Assembly (NCBI GenBank): GCA_027030605.1
Contig: JALVEV010000270.1
Span: 1-7,092, forward strand
Direction: 5' to 3'
Origin: Campylobacteraceae bacterium
GTDB taxonomy: Bacteria; Campylobacterota; Campylobacteria; Campylobacterales; Sulfurovaceae
DNA: 7,092 nt
A model generated the notes under the pieces. The model was not told where the DNA came from and did not search any database. It was given only the letters and a program-made list of their open reading frames with translations. Below, piece by piece: positions 1 to 4,801 of the stretch; positions within the stretch are counted from its first letter, which is position 1; each line of letters begins with the position of its first letter. Position numbers and translations under genes: made by a program.

Positions 1-647
1 GTGACGCAATAGAGGGTGATATAGAGAAGTTAGTCTATTTTAAACAAGAGGGAGTCTCTGCTATTACGCTTACTTGGAACTATGAAAATGGTTTGGGGTA
101 TCCAAATTTTGAGTGGAAATATCAAGATAAAGGTCTAAAGCCCAAAGGTTTTGAGGTTGTAGAGGTGATGAATGAGCTTGACATGTTGGTTGATGTCTCT
201 CATTTAAGTGACGCAGGTTTTGAAGATGTTATAGCTCACTCAACAAAACCTATAATTGCCACACACTCAAATGCACGAGCCATTACAAATCATACACGAA
301 ACCTAAGTGATAAACAGTTAAAGCAACTAGCAGATAATGGTGGAGTAGCAGGGTTGGCTTTTTCTGTTAACTTTTTAGTTGAAAAAGAGTTTATGGAAGC
401 ATCATACTTGGCAAAAGTAGAAGATATGGTACGACATATAAAACATATTTGTAATGTTGCAGGAGTGGATGTCTTAGCTTTGGGGTCAGATTATGATGGA
501 ATTATGAACCCTGTTGAGATGGAAGATGCTTCACAAATCTCTAAACTTTCAGATGGACTCTTAAAAAATGGATTTAGTTATGATGAAGTTGAGAAGATAT
601 TTTATAGGAATGGATTGAGGATTATTGAGGAAGTTTTAACCAAATAA
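1..647 (+). CDS. Membrane (renal-type) dipeptidase, peptidase family M19, 5'-truncated
   Basis: This is a zinc dipeptidase of the M19/renal dipeptidase family, which hydrolyses dipeptides, including some with a D-residue, at a binuclear zinc site. The reading frame is open from base 3, so the gene begins before the window; 214 C-terminal residues are visible. A TTG at 93 is internal, not a start. The visible part holds the second half of the metal site. An Ile-Glu-Gly at bases 9-17 matches the family's metal-bridging Glu. DVSHLSD has its His at 201-203, and IIATHSN has its His at 264-266. The family's Arg-Asn-Leu-(T/S)-Asp block follows, and LGSDYDG has its first Asp at 489-491. The N-terminal HxD metal motif lies outside, so completeness cannot be judged. 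Family assignment is firm. Substrate and location (cytoplasm or exported) are unknown because the N-terminus is missing. Ends with TAA; no convincing terminator follows. Confidence 0.93.
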   Translation, partial: DAIEGDIEKLVYFKQEGVSAITLTWNYENGLGYPNFEWKYQDKGLKPKGFEVVEVMNELDMLVDVSHLSDAGFEDVIAHSTKPIIATHSNARAITNHTRNLSDKQLKQLADNGGVAGLAFSVNFLVEKEFMEASYLAKVEDMVRHIKHICNVAGVDVLALGSDYDGIMNPVEMEDASQISKLSDGLLKNGFSYDEVEKIFYRNGLRIIEEVLTK

Positions 648-728
648 GTATAGTTAATTAGTTTTTTTTACTATTTCTCTTTAAAATGTACTCTTTTTGT
701 TATAATCAATATAAGTATACTTAATTAG
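644..728. repeat. Pair of near-identical 18-bp direct repeats flanking a promoter
   Basis: ATAAGTATAGTTAATTAG at 644-661 and ATAAGTATACTTAATTAG at 711-728 differ at one base and lie 67 bp apart. The first copy overlaps the TAA stop of the dipeptidase. The second begins just after the -10 box of the next gene, covers the expected transcription start, and runs into its ribosome binding site. The second copy contains a perfect 10-bp palindrome, AAGTATACTT (713-722), which the single difference breaks in the first copy. This is seen directly. A role as operator pair is inference; a small duplication in AT-rich spacer DNA is the alternative. Confidence 0.6.
698..706 (+). promoter_or_regulatory. 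Extended -10 promoter for the DUF4395-like gene
   Basis: TGTTATAAT is a perfect TGnTATAAT extended -10 element. It follows a T-rich stretch (661-699), as is usual for sigma-70 promoters in Campylobacterota, which often lack a -35 box. Transcription would start around 712-714, giving a leader of about 24 nt that carries the AGGAG ribosome binding site. Confidence 0.7.
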
Positions 729-731
729 GAG
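727..731 (+). promoter_or_regulatory. Ribosome binding site that fixes a GTG start
   Basis: AGGAG lies five bases before the GTG at 737. An ATG at 735 overlaps it but is followed at once by TGA, so the GTG is the only workable start here. Confidence 0.75.
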
Positions 732-736
732 TTCAT

Positions 737-1471
737 GTGAATTTAAAAAGTTTTTTACGGGACTATGGTGAAAGAGTACCAGGGTATGATGTTACCGTTA
801 TTAATGAACGAGAGGCAAGGGCAGCTTCGGGTATTTTAGCGACTCTTGGTATGATAGTTATATTTCTTGGAATTGGTTATAATCATATTATTGTTGCACG
901 GGTCTATTTGGCATTTATGTTTATTGATTTTACTGCAAGAATGATAAGCCCTACCTACTCTCCATCTCTATTATTAGGGAAGTTTATGGTTAGAAATCAA
1001 AAGCCAGAGTATGTAGGAGGGTTACAAAAACGTTTCTCTTGGACTCTTGGGTGGATTATCTCTTTACCTATGATGTATTGGTTTGTATTGCATTGGGATA
1101 TTACTTTTTATAAAGTATTGGTATGTATCTTATGTCTTACTCTAATGACGCTTGAGAGTGCTTTTTCTATATGTGTTGGGTGTATGATATATAAGTGGAT
1201 TATTCGTGAAGATGCACAGCACTGCCCAGGTGGAGCTTGTGAGATAAAAATAAGAGAACCTATTCAAAAGTTTAATCCTATTCAGGCGACTATTGCTATT
1301 GTGACTTTTTTGGCACTTATTTTTGGTATCTATCTTTTTCTTGCTAAAACAGAGTCGAAGACATTTTTTGGAGAGTTCTTGCATGAGTTGGTATTGACTC
1401 AGGAACAACTCGATGCAGAAGAGGAAGCTAAAATGGCAAAAGAGTTTGAAGAGGATGATGAAGATTGGTAG
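737..1471 (+). CDS. DUF4395-like integral membrane protein with two cysteine pairs
   Basis: A 244-residue inner-membrane protein that I assign to the DUF4395 family from its N-terminal NExEARAA block, the R-x-x-SPTYSPSLLL segment (68-80) and the KRF block (99-100) before the third hydrophobic segment. Its function is unknown. Hydrophobic segments lie at about residues 32-49, 51-68, 104-120, 124-150 and 184-203. Two cysteine pairs stand out: C146/C149 (CVGC) at the end of the fourth segment, and C163/C168 (CPGGAC) in the following loop. The C-terminus (about 226-244) is a strongly acidic soluble tail. From memory, DUF4395 proteins in other phyla are often neighbours of thioredoxin-like or sulfurtransferase genes, which would fit thiol or sulfur chemistry; no such gene is adjacent here. 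It has its own promoter and converges on truD with only five bases between the stop codons. Confidence 0.75.
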   Translation: MNLKSFLRDYGERVPGYDVTVINEREARAASGILATLGMIVIFLGIGYNHIIVARVYLAFMFIDFTARMISPTYSPSLLLGKFMVRNQKPEYVGGLQKRFSWTLGWIISLPMMYWFVLHWDITFYKVLVCILCLTLMTLESAFSICVGCMIYKWIIREDAQHCPGGACEIKIREPIQKFNPIQATIAIVTFLALIFGIYLFLAKTESKTFFGEFLHELVLTQEQLDAEEEAKMAKEFEEDDEDW

Positions 1472-1476
1472 TTAGT

Positions 1477-2559
1477 TTATGGTTTTAGTGAAAACTTTCC
1501 AATCTCTTCTAAAAAAGTCGTCGCATAAGCCCCTTTAGGGAGGTAGAAGTTTATAGTAAGCTTCTCCTCCTCTTGGTTAAACTCAAAAGATAAATTTTCA
1601 GGAAAAATCCACGCATATCTTCGGTCACCTTTTAGAGCATAGAGTTCATTGTCATCATAAGGCTCTTCAAGGTGTCTAGCATCGGCTAAGGCTCGTTTTA
1701 CCTTTGAGCCTATCAGCAGACCTGTTGGGCTTGATTTGTGAGCCATAAATGCTTTAGTTGCTCTCTCAAACTCTTGTAGTGGGTAGCTTTTTCCATAAGG
1801 GTAATCTTGCATATCATCACCAATAAAGAGTTTAAAAAATTGTGGTTGATGAGCTAAAACTTTAACTAATTCTAATGGATAGTCTAAGATTTTAGATGCA
1901 TCCTTTACGCTATTTTTGTTAATGGTTTTTGAGATGTTAATACGGTTTGCTAACCACTCGTTAAATAGATAAGATTGGTAAGCAGAGACCAAGAGTTTCT
2001 CTTTTGCACCTTTGAGTTTTTTCCCTGAGTGGGCTATCTCTTTTCCTTGTAGGTAAGATTTGGAGTCCTCTCCAAAGCGTTGGTAGCCAAAATAGTTAGG
2101 GATGCCTTTTTCTACCATCTCTTTTGCTACTTTTTCTATCTGCTTTTTTTTCTCTTGGTTAACGTCATGAAGGAGAATAGAGAATCTATTTCCTTTAAGT
2201 TGACCAATTTTTATGGGAAATTTAGAGTAGTGTTTCTCTAAAATCTCTATCTTCTCTGTGGTCAAATTTTTAACCACATCTTTTTCATACTCTTTTGGGA
2301 TAGAGATGTACTGGATGGTAGTTGCATTTTTATCTTTAAGTCCAGCATAGCCAATATCTCGCTGTTCTAGTTTGGTTGCTTTAGCAAGAACCGTAATGAG
2401 TTTAAAGGTACTCATATCGGTCTTTTTAATTTTTAAGATGAGGTTTGAGCCTTTCTCTGCAAATTTAAAGAGAGGAACCTCTTCAACAAAGAAACGCTCA
2501 ATGGTTTGAGCAAAGTTAAACTTAATAGGGGCATGGTTATAGGAGTAAGTTTTATTCAT
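1477..2559 (-). CDS. truD: tRNA pseudouridine(13) synthase TruD
   Basis: TruD converts U13 in the D-stem of certain tRNAs to pseudouridine; it acts alone in the cytoplasm. The 360-residue protein carries the family signatures in order: an N-terminal block FxVEEVPL (24-30), the catalytic segment GYAGLKDKNATT (70-81) with nucleophile D76, KGNRF (122-126), PNYFGYQRFG (154-163), the SAYQSYLFN helix (192-200), PTGLLIG (278-284) and the C-terminal LPKGAYATTFLEEI (340-353). Its length is normal for the compact form in this phylum, and the N-terminus resembles what I remember of Helicobacter TruD. The ATG at 2559 must be the start because an in-frame TAA lies six bases upstream. No ribosome binding site is at the usual distance, which is odd. 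It lies 47 bp downstream of the M48 protease gene on the same strand, so read-through expression is possible in addition to its own -10 box. Confidence 0.95.
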   Translation of the reverse strand: MNKTYSYNHAPIKFNFAQTIERFFVEEVPLFKFAEKGSNLILKIKKTDMSTFKLITVLAKATKLEQRDIGYAGLKDKNATTIQYISIPKEYEKDVVKNLTTEKIEILEKHYSKFPIKIGQLKGNRFSILLHDVNQEKKKQIEKVAKEMVEKGIPNYFGYQRFGEDSKSYLQGKEIAHSGKKLKGAKEKLLVSAYQSYLFNEWLANRINISKTINKNSVKDASKILDYPLELVKVLAHQPQFFKLFIGDDMQDYPYGKSYPLQEFERATKAFMAHKSSPTGLLIGSKVKRALADARHLEEPYDDNELYALKGDRRYAWIFPENLSFEFNQEEEKLTINFYLPKGAYATTFLEEIGKFSLKP

Positions 2560-2564
2560 ACGAA

Positions 2565-2573
2565 ATTATAGCA
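2565..2573 (-). promoter_or_regulatory. Extended -10 promoter directly abutting the truD start codon
   Basis: Read on the minus strand this is TGCTATAAT, a perfect extended -10 box. Only five bases separate it from the A of the truD ATG. A transcript started at the normal distance would begin at, or one or two bases into, the start codon and so be leaderless. The same bases also form half of a small hairpin (2566-2581), so the match could be fortuitous. Confidence 0.5.
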
Positions 2574-2606
2574 GAATATAACTTCTCCTGTATAGACTAG
2601 GTGTAT

Positions 2607-3386
2607 TTAACGTTTAGAAGCTTGATAGATTGGCATTACTTTAGGAAGAAGTGCTTCAATCTGCTCTATACGATTTTGTGGTGCAGGGTGTGTTGAGAGG
2701 TATTCAGGTGGTGTTTCTCCACTTTGAGAAAACTTTTTCCAAAAATTAAGTGCCGATTGAGGATTATACCCAGCTTTTGCCATAAGAACTAAACCAATAT
2801 TGTCTGCTTCATACTCTTGTGTTCGTGAGTGTGGTAACATAATGCCTAGTTGAGAACCAATACCAAATGCTTGCATAACAGTTGCTGTATTTTGTGGATT
2901 ACCACGACCTTGCATTACAGACTGTAAAACTTGACCTGTAATCTGTGTAAGTTGTCCTCTACTCATTCTCTCTGCACCATGACGAGCTAAAGCATGACCA
3001 ATCTCATGACCCATAACTGCTGCTAACTCATCATCATTTGAGGCATATTTAAATATACCACTATAGACAAAAACTTTTCCTCCTGGAAGACAGAACGCAT
3101 TAGGTTCATCATCTTTATCTATTACAAAAAACTCCCAAGCATAGTTTTTACCTGTAACAGATGCAATTCTCTCACCAACACGCTTAACCATAGCATTTTG
3201 TTGAGGGTTTGTGCTTATTTTTTCTGTTTTTAGAACCTCTTGAGCACTCTTCATTCCTAAAGCCATCTCCTGTTGAGGGCTAACCATTATAAATTGGCTT
3301 CTCCCTGTAATAGGTGCTTTAGTACATCCTATGAATAAAAGTGCTAAAATGACAGTAGCAGTTATCTTTATAAAAGTTTGTTTCAT
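2607..3386 (-). CDS. M48-family zinc metalloprotease lipoprotein (LoiP/YcaL-like)
   Basis: A 259-residue membrane-anchored zinc protease of the M48C group, whose E. coli relatives LoiP, YcaL and BepA clear or help assemble outer-membrane proteins in the periplasm. The N-terminus is a lipoprotein signal: K-containing n-region, hydrophobic core, then the lipobox FIGC with C21 as the lipidated residue. The mature part shows PNAFCLPGG (95-103), which includes the family's NAFxxPGG substrate-cleft strand, the zinc motif HEIGH (127-131, catalytic E128), and ExEAD (191-195), whose first Glu is the expected third zinc ligand. STHPAPQNRI (231-240), the conserved late His-Pro block, follows. There are no TPR repeats, so it is LoiP/YcaL-like rather than BepA-like. 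The ATG has AAGGA five bases upstream. It is first in a likely two-gene unit with truD, though the functions are unrelated. Which membrane it sits in cannot be read from the sequence. Confidence 0.92.
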   Translation of the reverse strand: MKQTFIKITATVILALLFIGCTKAPITGRSQFIMVSPQQEMALGMKSAQEVLKTEKISTNPQQNAMVKRVGERIASVTGKNYAWEFFVIDKDDEPNAFCLPGGKVFVYSGIFKYASNDDELAAVMGHEIGHALARHGAERMSRGQLTQITGQVLQSVMQGRGNPQNTATVMQAFGIGSQLGIMLPHSRTQEYEADNIGLVLMAKAGYNPQSALNFWKKFSQSGETPPEYLSTHPAPQNRIEQIEALLPKVMPIYQASKR

Positions 3387-3415
3387 GAAAATCCTTTGTA
3401 TTTGAGATAAACTTT

Positions 3416-3421
3416 ATTATA
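3416..3421 (-). promoter_or_regulatory. -10 box for the M48 protease gene
   Basis: TATAAT on the minus strand, 29 bases before the ATG at 3386. The expected start near 3409 gives a leader of about 22 nt that includes the AAGGA ribosome binding site. There is no extended TG and no clear -35 box. Confidence 0.55.
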
Positions 3422-3426
3422 GCTAA

Positions 3427-3438
3427 GATAATTAAAAT
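3427..3438 (+). promoter_or_regulatory. Candidate -10 region for trmL
   Basis: GATAAT (3427-3432) and TAAAAT (3433-3438) each match the -10 consensus at five of six bases in the 75-bp divergent spacer. Either would give a short leader before AGGAG (3452-3456) and the ATG at 3462. I cannot tell which is used. Confidence 0.3.
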
Positions 3439-3461
3439 AAAGAAACGTAAGAGGAGAAGCG

Positions 3462-3956
3462 ATGTTTAATATTGTTTTAGTAGAACCACAAATTCCACCT
3501 AACACAGGAACCATTGGACGTTTATGTGTAAATCTTGGAGCAACACTTCATCTCATAAAACCATTAGGTTTTGATATTGATGATAAAGCTGTTACTCGTG
3601 CAGGACTTGATTATTGGAAAGAGTTAGATTTAGTTGTTTGGGAGAGTTTTGATGAATTTTTAGAGGTGCATCCTATTAATGAACATTCTCACTTAGCAAC
3701 AACTAAAACAGACAAACTCTATTTTAATGCAACTTATCAGAAGGGAGATTATATTCTTTTTGGTTCAGAGACGAAAGGTATTCGTGAAGATGTACTCTTA
3801 GCCAATAAAGAGCGATGTATTACTATTCCTATGGGTGGAAAAGGTCGTAGTTTAAACCTTGGCATCGCTACAGGAATTGTTACTTATGAAGCATTACGAC
3901 AAAACTACGATGGTTTTGAGAAGATTACAATTACTAATAGTTTAGAGGAGGTTTAG
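3462..3956 (+). CDS. trmL: tRNA (cytidine/uridine(34)-2'-O)-methyltransferase TrmL
   Basis: TrmL is a SPOUT-fold methyltransferase that 2'-O-methylates the wobble base of tRNA-Leu isoacceptors using S-adenosylmethionine. The 164-residue protein is essentially the bare catalytic domain, the usual size for the family. It shows motif 1 PQIPPNTGTIGRLC (9-22), the LIKPLGF block (31-37), motif 2 FGSETKGI (100-107), and motif 3 IPMGGKGRSLNLGIA (122-136), which forms the trefoil-knot SAM site. Motif 3 departs from the enterobacterial version, which reads SRS-x-NLSN: here the first Ser is Gly (128) and Ser-Asn after NL is Gly-Ile (134-135). The ATG follows AGGAG by five bases. It is transcribed away from the M48 gene, and its stop codon directly abuts the next ATG, so the two are probably translationally coupled. 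Family is sure; the exact specificity is inferred. Confidence 0.92.
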   Translation: MFNIVLVEPQIPPNTGTIGRLCVNLGATLHLIKPLGFDIDDKAVTRAGLDYWKELDLVVWESFDEFLEVHPINEHSHLATTKTDKLYFNATYQKGDYILFGSETKGIREDVLLANKERCITIPMGGKGRSLNLGIATGIVTYEALRQNYDGFEKITITNSLEEV

Positions 3957-4091
3957 ATGAGTATAGGAGATATTTTTTATATTATTGCTATTGTACTCTT
4001 TTCATGGATGACCTTTGCGATTGTTAGAGGAAATTTTCAGCGAAAGTTTGACAAAGATGGGAATAGAAAAGATTTGAAAGAGAAAGAGTAA
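3957..4091 (+). CDS. 44-residue single-span membrane microprotein coupled to trmL
   Basis: A small gene with strong translation signals. The ATG directly follows the trmL TAG with no gap, and a perfect AGGAGG (3946-3951, inside the trmL coding end) sits five bases upstream. The product starts with MSIGD, has one hydrophobic helix at about residues 6-23 (aromatic and branched residues with one Trp), then a highly charged cytoplasmic-type tail of about 20 residues rich in Lys, Arg, Asp and Glu, ending KEKE. The positive residues straight after the helix predict N-out/C-in topology. It has no cysteine or recognisable motif, and I do not recognise a family. The coding end forms the left arm of the terminator. 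Function unknown; co-expression with a tRNA methyltransferase need not mean shared function. Confidence 0.75.
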   Translation: MSIGDIFYIIAIVLFSWMTFAIVRGNFQRKFDKDGNRKDLKEKE

Positions 4092-4104
4092 CTTTCTCTT
4101 TTTA
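4077..4104 (+). terminator. Intrinsic terminator of the trmL unit, overlapping the stop of the PAS gene
   Basis: AAAGAGAAAG (4077-4086) and CTTTCTCTTT (4092-4101) form a perfect 10-bp stem with the five-base loop AGTAA, running into TTTTTAT on the plus strand. The loop contains the TAA of the microprotein gene. The convergent PAS gene ends at 4102, so the stem may also stop transcription from that side, although the minus-strand T-run is weak. Confidence 0.7.
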
Positions 4105-4665
4105 TCCAAACATTTTTTTAAATGTATTTAAAAGTGAGGCAATAATACCTTTAGGTTTAATAAGCTCTTCAATAAATTCATTATAGTTCATCTCATTCTC
4201 CTCTAAAAAGCCCTCAAGATAGGCCAATGACCTCTCCATACCATGTTTTTTTTCAATTGCCAACATTGTTGTATAGAGTTCTTCAGCAGTATCAATAACC
4301 TTTTGAGGAGCTGCTCGTCTAAATGCTGTAAGTGTTATAATCTCTCCATTTGAGTTAAACTTAGGTTCAAAATCAGAAATGACCCAATAGTACCTACCAT
4401 CTTTAGCTAAGTTTTTGATAATACCAGAGATTTTATTACCTGCTAAAAGATTCTGCCATACTAAATAAAAAATAGCTTTAGGCATATCAGGATGTCGTAC
4501 TACATTATGTGGAACACCCATAAGTTCAGCTTCAGTATATTTTGAAATTTCTGAAAAGTTTTTATTAATAAAGGTAATTCTTCCCTTTATATCTGTCTTA
4601 CTCACAATAAATTTCTTTTTTGAAAACTTAATCTCTTCATCGAGTACTATGGGTCTATATATCAT
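4102..4665 (-). CDS. Free-standing Aer/CetB-type PAS sensor protein
   Basis: A 187-residue soluble protein with one PAS domain at about residues 17-118 and nothing recognisable as output. The PAS is the aerotaxis (Aer) type, which binds FAD and reads redox or electron-transport state: SKTDIKGRITFINKNF (22-37), EAELMGVPHN (45-54), RHPDMP (57-62), W70, and KNLAKDGRYYWV (84-95). As I remember Aer, its FAD-binding residues R57, H58, D60, W70 and N85 fall at the same numbers here. After the PAS comes a helical region (about 120-170) and a short basic amphipathic end (about 172-187). In Campylobacter a similar PAS-only protein, CetB, works with the separate membrane transducer CetA; no cetA is visible in this window. 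AAAGGA lies seven bases before the ATG. A candidate promoter and an inverted repeat lie upstream. Energy-taxis or redox sensing is inference. Confidence 0.85.
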   Translation of the reverse strand: MIYRPIVLDEEIKFSKKKFIVSKTDIKGRITFINKNFSEISKYTEAELMGVPHNVVRHPDMPKAIFYLVWQNLLAGNKISGIIKNLAKDGRYYWVISDFEPKFNSNGEIITLTAFRRAAPQKVIDTAEELYTTMLAIEKKHGMERSLAYLEGFLEENEMNYNEFIEELIKPKGIIASLLNTFKKMFG

Positions 4666-4696
4666 AATCTATTCCTTTGTTAATATCTCATGTTCT

Positions 4697-4702
4697 ATTT
4701 TA
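4697..4702 (-). promoter_or_regulatory. Candidate -10 box for the PAS gene
   Basis: TAAAAT on the minus strand (five of six to consensus), preceded by a T-run, with an expected start near 4690 and a leader of about 25 nt carrying AAAGGA. No extended TG is present. Confidence 0.45.
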
Positions 4703-4713
4703 ACTAAAAAATA

Positions 4714-4735
4714 ATTTAAATTGTATAATTTAAAT
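4714..4735. repeat. Perfect 9-bp inverted repeat upstream of the PAS gene
   Basis: ATTTAAATT (4714-4722), spacer GTAT, then AATTTAAAT (4727-4735). It is also a partial direct repeat: ATAATTTAAAT occurs at 4711-4721 and 4725-4735, a 14-bp step. Its centre is about 35 bp upstream of the predicted PAS-gene transcription start, where a regulator would meet the polymerase. All pairs are A/T, so it is more plausible as a DNA site than as an RNA hairpin. Confidence 0.5.
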
Positions 4736-4767
4736 CAACATTATGGAAAGAAGTTGAATAGTACTCT

Positions 4768-4792
4768 AAGGAGAAGATAATCTCCTCTCCTT
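4768..4792 (-). terminator. Hairpin just downstream of argG, weak terminator candidate
   Basis: On the minus strand AAGGAGA (4792-4786) can pair with TCTCCTT (4774-4768) over an 11-base loop. An alternative is AGGAGA (4786-4781) with the same right arm over a six-base loop. It begins nine bases after the argG stop. There is no U-run after it, so it is either a poor intrinsic terminator or an mRNA 3'-end stabiliser. Confidence 0.35.
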
Positions 4793-4801
4793 TCATAGAG
4801 G

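Noticed and set aside
93..95. TTG as the start of the dipeptidase
   Set aside because: The frame is open to the left edge and encodes conserved family residues before it, including the Ile-Glu-Gly at bases 9-17, so the gene begins outside the window.
1142..1408. Minus-strand open frame of 88 codons inside the DUF4395-like gene
   Set aside because: It is a shadow of a well-supported gene, has no ribosome binding site or recognisable protein features, and lies antisense to transmembrane codons.
2144..2151. A8 run in truD as a phase-variation tract
   Set aside because: Runs of eight A occur in several genes here (also in the PAS gene at 4246-4253) and are expected in AT-rich Lys-coding DNA; truD is a housekeeping gene.
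4722..4729. TGTATAAT on the plus strand as a promoter
   Set aside because: It is part of the A/T inverted repeat, and no plus-strand gene follows; it would only make antisense RNA into argG, for which there is no other support.
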